From NCBI GenBank assembly GCA_964586455.1, contig CAZPHV010000017.1, positions 1 to 64,000 on the forward strand: a stretch of DNA of 64,000 nt, in the 5' to 3' direction. The stretch's first letter is position 1, and each line of letters begins with the position of its first letter. Positions 25,242 through 34,500 of this stretch are shown piece by piece. Source of the DNA: Aquimonas sp964586455. Lineage in GTDB: Bacteria; Pseudomonadota; Gammaproteobacteria; Xanthomonadales; Xanthomonadaceae. Position numbers and translations under genes: made by a program. Under the pieces are notes generated by a model that worked only from the letters and a program-made list of their open reading frames with translations, searched no databases and was not told the DNA's origin.

Positions 25242-26501
25242 CTACATGCGGAGAGGGCTGACCAACGCAGGATCAACGATCGGTTCACGCCTGCAGGTGA
25301 GGTCGGCGACGAGGTGGCCGCTTACCGCTGACATGCTGATGCCCATCATGCCGTGGCCGGCGGCCAGCACCAGGTTCTGCGCGCGCGGGACGCGGCCGAT
25401 CAAAGGCAGGTCGTCCCAGGTCATCGGTCGCCAGCCGAACCATTCTTCCTGCTTGGTGGTGCCCACCGGCTCGTGCAGAAACTCGGCGGCACCGCGCTCA
25501 AGCGCGTCGAGGCGCACCCGGTTCAGGGTCTCGTCGAAGCCGCTGAACTCCATGGTGCTGCCCAGCCGGTAGCCGTCTGCCCAGGTGGTGACGCAGACCG
25601 AGCGCTCCTTCAGCACCATCGGGCGCGTGGGTGCCAGGCCCGGGCGGGTGTAGGTGATCGAATAGCCCTTGCCGGGCTGGATGGGCAGCCTCAGGCCGAG
25701 TTGGTCGGCAAAGGCCGGGCTCCAGGCGCCGAGCGCGAACACGACGTCGCGCGGGTGCCTGATGCCGCTGCTGGTGTGCACGGCCTGCACCCTGCCCTGC
25801 GCGATGTCGAGGCACTGCACGCTGACGCCTTCCTCGATCACGCCGCCAAGCGCGCGAATACGCTCGACCAGCGCCTTGAGGTAGCGGTCGGGACGAAGGT
25901 GGCCGTCGTCGGGGAAAAGAATGCCGCCGGCCACGCCGGGTTTGAGTGCGGGCTCTTCGCGCTCGACGCGCGCGCCATCGTGGATCTCGGCGCGAATGCC
26001 GAACTCGGCCAGAGCCGGCAGGTCCGCAGCGATTTCGTCGAACAGCTCGCGCGTGCGAAAGACGTAGAGCAAACCGGTGTCGCTGTGCTCACAGTCCAGT
26101 CCGTGTCGCACCACCGCTTCCGCGAGCAGCCGCCGAGAGGTGTTCAGCAGCAGGGCGCGTTTGCGCGCTGAATCACGCCAGTCGCGTCGGTTGCAGCGAG
26201 CAGCGAAGTGGATGAGCCAGCTCCACAGGGCGGGGTCCATACGCGGCTTGATGTAGAGCGGCGCGTCGGGCTTCAGCATCCAGCGCAAGCCCCTGGCGAT
26301 CACTCCCGGCGCAGCCAGCGGCGGTGCGTGGCTTGGGGTCAGCGTGCCGCAGTTGCCATGCGATGCGCCGGCGCCGATGTGGCTGCGCTCCAGGATGCGA
26401 ACCGCGCGGCCGGCTTCGAGCAGATACAGCGCGCTGCACAGACCAATGACGCCGCCGCCGAGGATCAGGACTTCGTCTTCAGCGGAGTTGGCGTGCGACA
26501 C
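25242..26501 (-). CDS. FAD-dependent D-amino-acid dehydrogenase/oxidase (DadA-like)
   Basis: This flavoprotein of the DAO/DadA family deaminates D-amino acids with electrons probably passed to the respiratory chain. The N-terminal dinucleotide fold is VLILGGGVIGLCSALYLLE, followed by RSHIGAGASHGNCGTLTP. The C-terminal FAD motif reads PLIGRVPRAQNLVLAAGHGMMGISMS. I favour the GTG at 26501 because GAGGAG lies nine bases before it, giving 419 residues; upstream ATG and GTG codons to 26573 lack a binding site. The nearby alr makes D-alanine, but the two genes are 22 kb apart and no operon link is implied. The exact substrate is uncertain. Confidence 0.86.
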   Translation of the reverse strand: MSHANSAEDEVLILGGGVIGLCSALYLLEAGRAVRILERSHIGAGASHGNCGTLTPSHAPPLAAPGVIARGLRWMLKPDAPLYIKPRMDPALWSWLIHFAARCNRRDWRDSARKRALLLNTSRRLLAEAVVRHGLDCEHSDTGLLYVFRTRELFDEIAADLPALAEFGIRAEIHDGARVEREEPALKPGVAGGILFPDDGHLRPDRYLKALVERIRALGGVIEEGVSVQCLDIAQGRVQAVHTSSGIRHPRDVVFALGAWSPAFADQLGLRLPIQPGKGYSITYTRPGLAPTRPMVLKERSVCVTTWADGYRLGSTMEFSGFDETLNRVRLDALERGAAEFLHEPVGTTKQEEWFGWRPMTWDDLPLIGRVPRAQNLVLAAGHGMMGISMSAVSGHLVADLTCRREPIVDPALVSPLRM

Positions 26502-26794
26502 GGCGGTGGGCTCCTCGCGGGCGGTAGGGCCCATGACATTAGCGCGAGTCCCGCGCAGATGGCGTGGGTGCACGTTCTCGTCGACGCAATCGACATCAGG
26601 CCCGTAGTGGGTGGGCCCCGGCCCTCCGGTGCTCGATGTACGGGAATTGCGGAGCGTTCTTGCCTTCCAGTGCTTCGCGACGCGGACACGGACATCGACG
26701 CCCGATGCCTATGGGGTTCAGGCGCGGAGCGAGTCTCAAGAGCCGGTGGCCCCAAGCCCACCCAATCAAGCGCGCAGTGGGCTCGGGCGCTGCC

Positions 26795-27679
26795 CTACAG
26801 CTGCGCGTCGACGCGCTCGACGCTGTAGCCCTTGGCGCGCAGCAGCTCGACCAAGCCGACGTCGCCCACCAGATGCAAGGCGCCGACAATCACCAGAGTG
26901 TTGTCGCCGCCGGCCAGCATGACTTCGATCTGCGGCACCCAGCGGCGGTTGCGGTCTTCGTTCAGAAGCTTTCCGGTGGCCGGAGTCTTGTCCATCAGCT
27001 CTTCCACCATCAGGCGCTCGATCGCGTCGGCGTCGCCGGTGCGCCAGAAGTCGTGCAGCTCGTCGAAGCGCTTCATCAGCTCTTCGCGCGGGCGCAGCAC
27101 TTCTTCAAGCCCAATGACCTGTTCGTCCATCGGCGAGCCCGAAAGCGCGGCGATCTGATCCGCCACCGTCTCCAGACCTGAGGTTGGCTTGCCGTCTTCG
27201 CTGGCGCGCTGCATGAAGTGCATGTCCATGCCAAGGCTGGGGTCGAACCCGGCCTGCATGATCATCGAGACGGTCATGTTGAGAGAGATGAACCAGGGCT
27301 TCATGCCGTCCGAGCCGAGCACTGCCGCTTCGCCCATGAAAGCCTCCAGCTTCTTGCGGGTCGCTTCCGGCAACACCGCGCGCAGGCTGCCGCCCTTTTC
27401 AAAACGCGCCGCCTGCATCAGGCCACGCGACAGATCGGGCGAACGCATTTCTGCGGGATCGATCTCGAACACCAGCTTCTCGGCCCCGGCATAGGCCAGC
27501 TCGATGCTCGGGTCCATCGGGTAGTCCTGCGGCTTCAGCATGTGGAAGCTGCCCAGCAGATGGACTTCGGTGTCGCCCTTCTTTGCGACCCACAGCAGCG
27601 GCACCGGGCGCGCGTGGGCAAGGCTGGCGATCAAAAGACAAAGCGTCGCCAACAAGGCGCGGGAGAACAGACGATTCAT
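26795..27679 (-). CDS. TraB/GumN family protein
   Basis: This protein has about 294 residues from MNRLFSRALLATL, with a Sec signal peptide ending near AHARP, so it is exported. TraB/GumN motifs are present: VHLLGSFHMLKPQDYP near the start and LVIVGALHLVGDVGLVELL at the end, each with the glycine-histidine pair thought to bind metal. The family includes plant-pathogen GumN and the TIKI proteases; function in bacteria is mostly unknown. GGAG lies seven bases before the ATG at 27679. It follows the DUF1684 gene closely on the same strand (30 bp), suggesting a shared transcript. Confidence 0.88.
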   Translation of the reverse strand: MNRLFSRALLATLCLLIASLAHARPVPLLWVAKKGDTEVHLLGSFHMLKPQDYPMDPSIELAYAGAEKLVFEIDPAEMRSPDLSRGLMQAARFEKGGSLRAVLPEATRKKLEAFMGEAAVLGSDGMKPWFISLNMTVSMIMQAGFDPSLGMDMHFMQRASEDGKPTSGLETVADQIAALSGSPMDEQVIGLEEVLRPREELMKRFDELHDFWRTGDADAIERLMVEELMDKTPATGKLLNEDRNRRWVPQIEVMLAGGDNTLVIVGALHLVGDVGLVELLRAKGYSVERVDAQL

Positions 27680-27709
27680 GCAGCAGACTCCAGTGAACAA
27701 AAGGCGTGG

Positions 27710-28870
27710 TCAGGAAGCGTCAGCATCGGCGATGTGACCGTAGCGCGCCTCGCCCGCACGCACGAACGCGCGCAGGCGATTCTCCGGCGGCGGCAAGGGG
27801 CAGGTGCTGAACTCGGTGTAGGCGCAGGGCGGATTGATGCTGCGGTTGAAGTCGAGCTCAACGCGGCCTTCGATCACCTTGCCTGTGTAAAGGAAACGCC
27901 CTGCCCCGTAGCTCTCGCGTGCATTGCTGCGGTCGGCGAAAATCAGGAACAGCGCATCGGCAGGATCACCCAGCGCCTCCAGCGTGGCGGCCGCACCGTC
28001 GAGCTCGAAGTGCAGGCGCCCTGGGTTGGGCGTTTCTTCGATCTGGCCCAGCACGTTGACGATCGGCAGGGTGCGCCCCGGAGGATGCGCCTCGAAGCGC
28101 GCCTGCAGGCGCCACGACGGATCCGGTTCGAACCAGTTCAAAACCTTGAAGGCGAGCAGGGTCGGTGCCTGCGGGCTGCGCACGCGCAGCGCAAAGCGGC
28201 CGCCGCGTTCGATCAGGCCCAAGCTGCCGCCGTCGAAGTCCAGGCGCGTGGGCGACTCCGTCTTGTCGGCATGGACATACAGCTCACCCGTCGAAGCCGC
28301 TTCACCATTGACGCGGACTTCGACGCCTTCGGCGAGCGTCAGGCGCAGCGCCAGATCGTTCGGCAACAGTTCGATCTGGCCGAGCGTGTGCGGACCGACC
28401 GCAAGCATTACGCCACTGCCTTCGCCGCTGCCCAGGCTGTGCGTGCCCGGCTGCAGCCAGTGGAGGCCGACCAGCGCCATCCAGCCCTCGGGGCTGCGCA
28501 GGCTGTCCTCGCGCTTGTGGCGGAACGACGTCAGCTCCTCGGCCCAGGCCGCGGCAGGCGCTTCCGGCCCGGCCATGATTGTTTGCGTCTGCGCTGTAGC
28601 CGTCTCCGCGCGCGCAGAGATGTCCGGCGCAGTCGCGTCGGTCGAGCCGCCGCTGCAGCCCACCAGCATCGCCAACGCAAGGCCAAACAGGGCATGCCGG
28701 GCAGCGATGGTCGAACATGGGCGCGCACCTGCGTTGGCAGAAGCCCGCACGACTGGATCCAGGTCAGCGCTCACATGCGAAAGGGTGGGCCTTGGCCCAC
28801 CAAAGCCCGACACCGCCGAGCGTCGATTCCCGGAAACGCCGAAGCACACTCTCATGCGCCAATTCGCCAT
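27710..28870 (-). CDS. DUF1684 lipoprotein
   Basis: The C-terminal hallmark of DUF1684 is plain: ELDFNRSINPPCAYTEFST followed by CPLPPPENRLRAF. The rest matches the family (SLRSPEGWMALVGLHWLQPG). A lipobox, MLVGCSG, sits about 70 residues in from the ATG at 28870. That ATG lies 3 bp after mutL with GAGGGGG upstream, but the first 40 codons include a GC palindrome and look non-coding. A GTG at 28750 would give a normal lipoprotein signal peptide and may be the true start. The biochemical role is unknown; an envelope location is likely. Confidence 0.82.
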   Translation of the reverse strand: MANWRMRVCFGVSGNRRSAVSGFGGPRPTLSHVSADLDPVVRASANAGARPCSTIAARHALFGLALAMLVGCSGGSTDATAPDISARAETATAQTQTIMAGPEAPAAAWAEELTSFRHKREDSLRSPEGWMALVGLHWLQPGTHSLGSGEGSGVMLAVGPHTLGQIELLPNDLALRLTLAEGVEVRVNGEAASTGELYVHADKTESPTRLDFDGGSLGLIERGGRFALRVRSPQAPTLLAFKVLNWFEPDPSWRLQARFEAHPPGRTLPIVNVLGQIEETPNPGRLHFELDGAAATLEALGDPADALFLIFADRSNARESYGAGRFLYTGKVIEGRVELDFNRSINPPCAYTEFSTCPLPPPENRLRAFVRAGEARYGHIADADAS

Positions 28871-28873
28871 CGC

Positions 28874-30748
28874 TCAGCGCCCCCTCAAGAACAGCTTGTC
28901 CAGCTCAGCCAGGCTGAGCTGGGTCCAGGTCGGTCGGCCATGATTGCACTGGCCGCTGCGCTCGGTGGCTTCCATATCGCGCAGCAGCGCATTCATCTCG
29001 GCCGCGGTCAGCTGGCGGTTGGCACGCACCGAGGTATGGCAGGCCAATGTCGACAGCAGCGCATTGCCGGCTTCTTCGATCCGCCGCGTGCGTCCGTTCT
29101 CAGCGAGGTCCGACAGCACATCGAGCACCAACTGCTTGGCGTCGGCGCCCGCCAGCAGTACCGGCACGCTACGGATGCTCAGCGACTGTGGGCCGGTGCG
29201 CTGCAGCTCGATGCCGAGTCTCTCCAGCGCCTCCGCTTCGCCCTCGGCCAGGTCGGCCTCGCGCTCGCTCACCGCCAGCTCGATCGGCACCAGCAGCGGC
29301 TGCGAACGGATGCCCTCGCCTTCGCGCTGTACTTTCAGACGCTCGTAGGTGATGCGCTCGTGCGCCGCGTGCATGTCGACCAGTACCAGGCCATAGGCGT
29401 TCTGTGCCAGAACATAAACCCCGTGCAGCTGCGCCAGCGCATAGCCCAGCGGTGGCGCTTCGCTGGGATCCTGCTGTGGCAGGGTGTTCGATGTCGCGCC
29501 TGCGCCACCGTAGAGGGCGCCATAGGCCGCGATCTGTTCGCGCAACGGCATGCCGACTTGCTGCGGTCGCTGGCCAAAGCCCGCGGACTGCAGGCCGTAG
29601 CCAGCGAAGCCACCCGCGGCGCCGTTCGAACCTGCTGCCCCCTGCGCGGCTTCACCCTGAAGCGCACCGAAGGGGTTGGTCGCACCAGCGCTTGAAGATG
29701 CGTTCGCGGCGGAAATTGCGGCGCCACCCTGCCCCGCTGCGATCGCGCCGGCACGCGTGCCGGCCAGCGCCTCATGCAGGCTGCGGAAGATGAACTCGTG
29801 CACCAGCCGACCGTCGCGAAAGCGCACCTCGTGCTTGGCCGGATGCACGTTGACATCGACCTTGCGCGGGTCGATCTCCAGAAACAGAACGAAGGCCGGA
29901 TGACGCCCGTGATAGAGCACATCGGCATAGGCCTGCTTGACCGCGTGCGCGACCAGACGGTCCTTGACGTGGCGGCCGTTGACGAAGAAGAACTGCTGAT
30001 CGGCTTGGCTGCGGGACGCGGTGGGCAGCCCGACCCAGCCGTGCAGGCGCAGGCCGGCACCCTCGTGTTCGATGCGCAGCGCGCCGCGCGCGAAGTCTTC
30101 GCCCAGCGCTTCGGCCAGTCGCTTGCCGAGGCTGGTGTCGTCCTCGACCGGCCGGTAGTGCTTGCTGATCCGACCGTTGTGCTTGAGCTTCAGATCCACA
30201 CCCATGCGCGCCAGCGCCAGCGTGCGCACCAGGTCTTCGGCATGGCCGTACTCGGTGCGCTCGGCGCGCAGGAACTTGCGTCGGGCCGGTACGCTGTAGA
30301 ACAGATCGCGCACTTCGATGGTGGTGCCGGGCGGATGCGCCGCGGGTTCGGGAGCGCGCAGTCGCCCGCCCTCGACTTCCACCCGCGTGGCGGTGGGCTG
30401 CGCCTCGGGACGCGAGGTGATGCTGAACTTCGAGACCGCAGCGATCGACGGCAGGGCCTCGCCGCGAAAACCCAGGGTGCCGACCTGTTCGAGGTCCTCC
30501 AGCGAGGCGATCTTGCTGGTGGCGTGGCGCGACAGCGCCAGCGGGAGTTCTTCGGCGGGAATTCCACAGCCGTCATCGCGAATGCGGATCAGGCGGATGC
30601 CGCCTTCCTCGAGGTCGATCTCGACGCGCATGGCGCCGGCATCCAGGGCGTTCTCCAGCAGCTCCTTGATCACCGAGGCCGGGCGCTCGACGACTTCGCC
30701 GGCAGCAATCTGGTTGATCAGGGTGTCGGGCAGCAGCTGGATGGGCAC
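28874..30748 (-). CDS. mutL: DNA mismatch repair protein MutL
   Basis: This GHKL ATPase couples MutS mismatch recognition to strand removal. From the GTG at 30748 (then PIQLLPDTLINQIAAGEVV) it has 624 residues. ATPase motifs are ELLENALDAGA, IRDDGCGIPAEEL, and TLGFRGEALPSIAAVS. A Gly/Ala-rich linker (about 345-425) leads to a C-terminal dimer domain with MHAAHERITYERL. I do not see the endonuclease DQHAxxERxxYE-type metal set in full; the aligned MHAAHERI lacks its first residues, as in methyl-directed enterobacterial MutL. A longer frame to 30817 would start inside a hairpin and is not supported. Confidence 0.96.
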   Translation of the reverse strand: MPIQLLPDTLINQIAAGEVVERPASVIKELLENALDAGAMRVEIDLEEGGIRLIRIRDDGCGIPAEELPLALSRHATSKIASLEDLEQVGTLGFRGEALPSIAAVSKFSITSRPEAQPTATRVEVEGGRLRAPEPAAHPPGTTIEVRDLFYSVPARRKFLRAERTEYGHAEDLVRTLALARMGVDLKLKHNGRISKHYRPVEDDTSLGKRLAEALGEDFARGALRIEHEGAGLRLHGWVGLPTASRSQADQQFFFVNGRHVKDRLVAHAVKQAYADVLYHGRHPAFVLFLEIDPRKVDVNVHPAKHEVRFRDGRLVHEFIFRSLHEALAGTRAGAIAAGQGGAAISAANASSSAGATNPFGALQGEAAQGAAGSNGAAGGFAGYGLQSAGFGQRPQQVGMPLREQIAAYGALYGGAGATSNTLPQQDPSEAPPLGYALAQLHGVYVLAQNAYGLVLVDMHAAHERITYERLKVQREGEGIRSQPLLVPIELAVSEREADLAEGEAEALERLGIELQRTGPQSLSIRSVPVLLAGADAKQLVLDVLSDLAENGRTRRIEEAGNALLSTLACHTSVRANRQLTAAEMNALLRDMEATERSGQCNHGRPTWTQLSLAELDKLFLRGR

Positions 30749-30783
30749 GTGGGGCAGCGATCGTGAAGTGGCCGCCCATGATA

Positions 30784-30814
30784 CGCGGCTGCGGGCGCCG
30801 GGCCCGCAGCCGCG
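30784..30814 (-). terminator. Strong hairpin between the TonB-dependent receptor and mutL
   Basis: A perfect 13-bp stem (CGCGGCTGCGGGC and GCCCGCAGCCGCG) with a five-base loop lies 8 bp after the receptor stop. No T-run follows, so it may be a transcript-end stabiliser or a factor-dependent terminator. Confidence 0.55.
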
Positions 30815-30821
30815 CATGCCA

Positions 30822-33047
30822 TCAGTAGCGCAGATCCAGACTCAGAAAGAACTGGCGCGGCGAACCGGCCTGCAGGGTGTAGTTCAAACCGTCCGGGTCG
30901 GAGGTGACGAAACCGTTGCTGCCGACCGTCGCGAAGTACTCTTCGTCGAGCAGGTTGGCGACGTTGAAGGACAGCTTGACGCTATCGAAGCCGGCCAACT
31001 GCTGCCAGGTGTAGGACAGGCTCGCATCCATCAGCCAGAAATCCGGCACCTTGCTGTCGTTGCTGTAGCTGATGAAGCGCTCGTCGGTGAACTTGCCGCC
31101 GATCGAGGCCTGCAGCCCGCCGAGCGAGTAGCTGAGCTCGGAGGCGAACAGCAGCTCCGGAGCATCGACCACGCGCTTGCCGCTGACCGCCACGACGCTC
31201 TGGCCGTCGAGGTAGTCGGAGCGGTATTCGGAGCGGTTGTGCGACAGCGAATTGAACCACTCGATCGAATCCCCGGCGCGCAGCACGAAGGTCGCCTCGG
31301 CGCCGCGTGAGCGCACGTCGCCGACGTTGGCGAAGGACGACGGACAGCCGACGATGCCGGCGCAACGTGCGATCGACAGCAGCCGGTTCTGGAAGTCGAC
31401 CGTGTACACCGCCAGCGACGCCTTGTAGGCGTCGGTGCTCATGCGCAGACCCAGCTCAAGCATGTCCGAGGTTTCCGGCTGCAGCGTGTCTGCAAAGGTG
31501 TCGAAAGCCGTCTGGCTGGTGCTGAAGGGGCCGTTCACGCCACCGCGAAAGGCGGACAGGTTTTCCGTGTAGGACGTGAACAGTTCCAGCTCATCAGACA
31601 CGCCGAAGCGCAGGCCCGCCTGCGGCAGGAAGCTGTCCTTGGCCACGATGCGCCCGTCTGCACGGGTGCCGATCAGGTTGGTGGAGCGCACCTCGACCTC
31701 GGTGCCCTTGAATCCGACATCGGCGGTCAGGCGACCGTCAAGCAGATCGATGCGGTCGGTCAGCCAATACTGGGTGGTTTCGATGTCGAAGCGCTGGCGG
31801 AACACGCGCAAATCAGGATCGCGGTAGAAGAAGATCCGATCTGGCGCGCCGGTGAGGAAATAGAAATTGCGCTGCAGGCCGTGCACGTTGTTCTCGCGCC
31901 AGAGGCCGGCGCTGAGCGTGTGCGAGTCAAGCGCCAGGCTCAGGCTCGGGATCAGGCCCGAACGCTCGATGTCGTACTCGGTGGTGCGAATCGAGATCGG
32001 CACCTGCACGGACGAAGGCGAGTATGGCGTCGCCCACTGACCCTGACCGTCGTTGCGGTGGTAGTAGCCCAGCAGCTGCACGGCCAGCGCATCGCTGGCC
32101 TGCCAATCCAGCGTCAGAGCTGCCAGATCGTCGTCGCGCAGGCCGCGGCCGAGGTAATAGGCATCGTCCAGCGAGTTGACCGCGCCGCTGTACTCGCCGC
32201 GCGCGGCATTGATCGCGCGCTGCCAGTCCGGTGCGTAGTTGTCCCAGTCCCAGCCCAGGCGGCGCTGCGATTCCAGCGACAGGTCGCCGTAGTCGGTCTC
32301 CTGCCGACGCGAGGTCGCGCCATAGGCGGTCAGCATCCACAGTTCGCTGGCGAACACCGCCTTGCCGTTGAACTGCCACTGCTCCTGCGGGCCTTCGCCC
32401 TTCCACTTGTCGGTGCTGGCGTAGACGCCGCTCAGGAACGCCGACATGCCCTTGCGCTCGCCGGTATCGAGGCTGACAAAACTGCGCGTGGCCGAATCGC
32501 TGCCCAGCATTTGCGACACGCGCAGCTGCGCATCGCGCGCCGGCATGCGGCTGAAGAACTGGGCGGTACCTCCGAGGTTGCTGGTCGAAGCGGTGCTGAT
32601 CGCACCCGCGCCCTGCGCCAGCTCCACGCGCTCGACGTTTTCGGACAGCACCGCACGGCTGATGTGCAGACCGTTGTGATTGCCGTAGCTCATGTCGCCC
32701 AGCGGGATGCCGTCGAGAGTGAAGCCGAGCTGGTTCTGGTTGAAGCCGCGCACGGTGATCCGGGTCGACCATTCATAGGCGCCGAACGGGTCGGATGCGG
32801 TGAAGTTCACGCCGGGCAATCGGCTCATCACCTTGAGCGGGCTGGTGCCTGGCGTGCTGCGCTCCAGTTCAGAGATCGACAGCACCTGCACCTGGCGGGT
32901 TTCGCCTTCGCCGATGACCGAGATGACGTCGAGCTCGCGCGCTTTTGCGGCGAGGTCGGCGCCTGCATCAGCGGCGGCATCCGCCGAGGCAAGACCAGGT
33001 TGGAGGGCTGCGGCAATGGACAGAGCAAGCAGATGGAATCGGTTCAC
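30822..33047 (-). CDS. TonB-dependent outer-membrane receptor
   Basis: This protein has about 741 residues from the GTG at 33047 (NRFHLLALSIAAAL, signal peptide ending near LASADA), with AAGG about nine bases upstream. A TonB-box-like ELDVISVIGEG leads into the plug: LKVMSRLPGVNFTASDPFG, RITVRGFNQNQLGFTLDGI and NVERVELAQGAGAISTAS. The beta-barrel follows and ends with an outer-membrane insertion signature, RQFFLSLDLRY with terminal aromatic. The cargo is not evident; it is divergent from glucokinase, so a sugar is a guess only. No paired sigma/anti-sigma gene is present. Confidence 0.92.
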   Translation of the reverse strand: MNRFHLLALSIAAALQPGLASADAAADAGADLAAKARELDVISVIGEGETRQVQVLSISELERSTPGTSPLKVMSRLPGVNFTASDPFGAYEWSTRITVRGFNQNQLGFTLDGIPLGDMSYGNHNGLHISRAVLSENVERVELAQGAGAISTASTSNLGGTAQFFSRMPARDAQLRVSQMLGSDSATRSFVSLDTGERKGMSAFLSGVYASTDKWKGEGPQEQWQFNGKAVFASELWMLTAYGATSRRQETDYGDLSLESQRRLGWDWDNYAPDWQRAINAARGEYSGAVNSLDDAYYLGRGLRDDDLAALTLDWQASDALAVQLLGYYHRNDGQGQWATPYSPSSVQVPISIRTTEYDIERSGLIPSLSLALDSHTLSAGLWRENNVHGLQRNFYFLTGAPDRIFFYRDPDLRVFRQRFDIETTQYWLTDRIDLLDGRLTADVGFKGTEVEVRSTNLIGTRADGRIVAKDSFLPQAGLRFGVSDELELFTSYTENLSAFRGGVNGPFSTSQTAFDTFADTLQPETSDMLELGLRMSTDAYKASLAVYTVDFQNRLLSIARCAGIVGCPSSFANVGDVRSRGAEATFVLRAGDSIEWFNSLSHNRSEYRSDYLDGQSVVAVSGKRVVDAPELLFASELSYSLGGLQASIGGKFTDERFISYSNDSKVPDFWLMDASLSYTWQQLAGFDSVKLSFNVANLLDEEYFATVGSNGFVTSDPDGLNYTLQAGSPRQFFLSLDLRY

Positions 33048-33366
33048 GGGGGTAGCCTTGGGGAGATCACCATGCATGGGTATGTCGGCGCGCTGCGGAT
33101 GGCGTCGCCCACGCGCCTGTGCGCGGTAGCCCCGCGCGCTGCGCACGATGCTCAGGCGTGTTGACACGCTGACGACACGCAGGCGTCAGTTTTTTGTCAC
33201 GCCTGCCTCAGGCATTTCGGCCCCGGCTCAGGACCGCTGGCAATGAAGGACCTTGCCTGCATACGTATGCGCCCTGCCCTCGTCATCAGCCTTCGCAATA
33301 CAAAGGTTTCTTTGCGGCTACCCTTGCGGGTCTGTTTCCATGCCTTATCTGAAAGGAACCGCCTCG
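33048..33366. promoter_or_regulatory. Divergent promoter region with nested inverted repeats
   Basis: Between the receptor and glk lie three CAGGCGT-type half-sites: direct at 33153-33160 and 33180-33187, inverted at 33198-33205. A palindrome, GCGTGT-TG-ACACGC (33156-33169), overlaps the first. Together they could be an operator or a stem-loop region serving either promoter. No -35/-10 pair stands out. Confidence 0.45.
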
Positions 33367-34341
33367 ATGGCGTTGATCCACACACTGGCTGCCGATGTCG
33401 GCGGCACCAATGCCCGGCTGGCCTGGGTGGAAGTCGATGCTGTCGGCGCCAGCCCGCCGATGGTGCTGGACGCCCAGACTTACCGCTGCGGTGATTTCGA
33501 GGGGCTGCCGCAGATCCTGCAGCGCTTCATGCACGAACACCCTGGCCGACCGGAAGCCGTGGCGCTGGCGTGCGCGGGCCTGCAGCACGGGCGCGAGGTG
33601 ATCAATCGCAACCTGCCGTGGCGTCTGCTGCTGGACCCGCTCGAACAGCTCGCTGGCGACGCGCCGCTGCATCTCAGCAACGACTTCGAAGCGTTGGCGC
33701 GCGCGACACGTTGGGTGGCGTCCGAGGCGGGCCAGCGACTGTTCGGTCAGCCGGGCCTGCCGCGACGTGCCCCAGTCGTGGTGCTGGGACCGGGCACAGG
33801 CCTGGGCGCGGCTCTACGCGTTCCGGTCGCACACGGGGAAGTCGTGGTCCCTACCGAGGCGGGACAAGCCGCATTCGCGCCTGCGACCGACCTTGAGGCG
33901 GCCTTGCTCGACCTCCTGCGCGATGTGCAGGGACATGTTTGCGCGGAGACGCTGCTGTCAGGCCCAGGGCTGCTGAGGATCTACCGTGGCCTGAGTGAAC
34001 TGCAGGACCTCCCGGCCCCGCTGAGTGCGCCTGAAGCAGTGGGCAGCGCTGCGGTCGAGGGAAGCGACGCGCTAGCCGTTGAGGCGGTTCAGGTGTTCTG
34101 GGGCGCGCTTGCCAGCGTCTGCGGGAATGCAGTGCTGGGCATGGGTGCCTATGGCGGCGTATTGCTCGCGGGCGGCATTCTGCCGCGCCTCATGCCCTTG
34201 TTCGACGCCGAGTACTTTGCGCGGCGCTTCACCGACAAGGGGGCGCTTGCTCCGGTGCTGCAGCAAGTGAGCGTGCGCTTGATCGAGCACGGCCAGCTGG
34301 GCATCGTCGGCGCTGCGATGGCGGCCTGCGAAGCGCCGTGA
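33367..34341 (+). CDS. glk: Glucokinase
   Basis: This 324-residue glucokinase phosphorylates glucose with ATP. It starts MALIHTLAADVGGTNARLA at 33367 with AAGGAA nine bases upstream; earlier in-frame codons to 33253 have no family match. The phosphate motif is ADVGGTNARLAW, the catalytic Asp is in HLSNDFEALARA, the adenosine side is VVVLGPGTGLGAAL, and the C-terminus has GVLLAGGILPRL. It is in the Glk group, not the ROK group, judged by the SNDFEA motif and lack of a ROK zinc cluster. It stands alone, divergent from a TonB-dependent receptor. Confidence 0.95.
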   Translation: MALIHTLAADVGGTNARLAWVEVDAVGASPPMVLDAQTYRCGDFEGLPQILQRFMHEHPGRPEAVALACAGLQHGREVINRNLPWRLLLDPLEQLAGDAPLHLSNDFEALARATRWVASEAGQRLFGQPGLPRRAPVVVLGPGTGLGAALRVPVAHGEVVVPTEAGQAAFAPATDLEAALLDLLRDVQGHVCAETLLSGPGLLRIYRGLSELQDLPAPLSAPEAVGSAAVEGSDALAVEAVQVFWGALASVCGNAVLGMGAYGGVLLAGGILPRLMPLFDAEYFARRFTDKGALAPVLQQVSVRLIEHGQLGIVGAAMAACEAP

Positions 34342-34349
34342 GCCTTTAG

Positions 34350-34500
34350 GGAAGGTCTGAAGACCCCCGCCCTGGAGCTCTTCAGACCTCGTGAGCCGGC
34401 GCAGGTCCGGACTCACTCGTGCGGAATCAAGCACTTGCGTGCTTGATTCGCGAGCACGCCGTCCATGGCGTGCAGTTAGCTCTGATAGATCAGGGCTTCC
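34350..34500 (+). repeat. Dispersed multi-hairpin repeat, copy A (MITE-like)
   Basis: This 151-bp element is about 80% alike, judged by eye, to 55117-55268. It starts GGAAGGTCTGA and ends TCAGGGCTTCC, imperfect terminal inverted repeats. Inside are hairpins GGTCTGAAGA/TCTTCAGACC, GAATCAAGCAC-TTGC-GTGCTTGATTC (11 bp perfect), GCACGCC/GGCGTGC, and AGCTCTGAT/ATCAGGGCT. It lies 9 bp after glk and is not coding. Confidence 0.85.

Noticed and set aside
25242..26501. Link between alr and the DadA-like gene as a D-alanine pathway
   Set aside because: They are 22 kb apart in different transcripts; in D-alanine catabolism the racemase usually adjoins dadA, which is not the case here.
27218..29695. A long + strand frame of about 825 codons across TraB/GumN, DUF1684 and mutL
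   Set aside because: It runs antisense through three recognised genes and shows arginine/glutamine-rich shadow composition with no domain.
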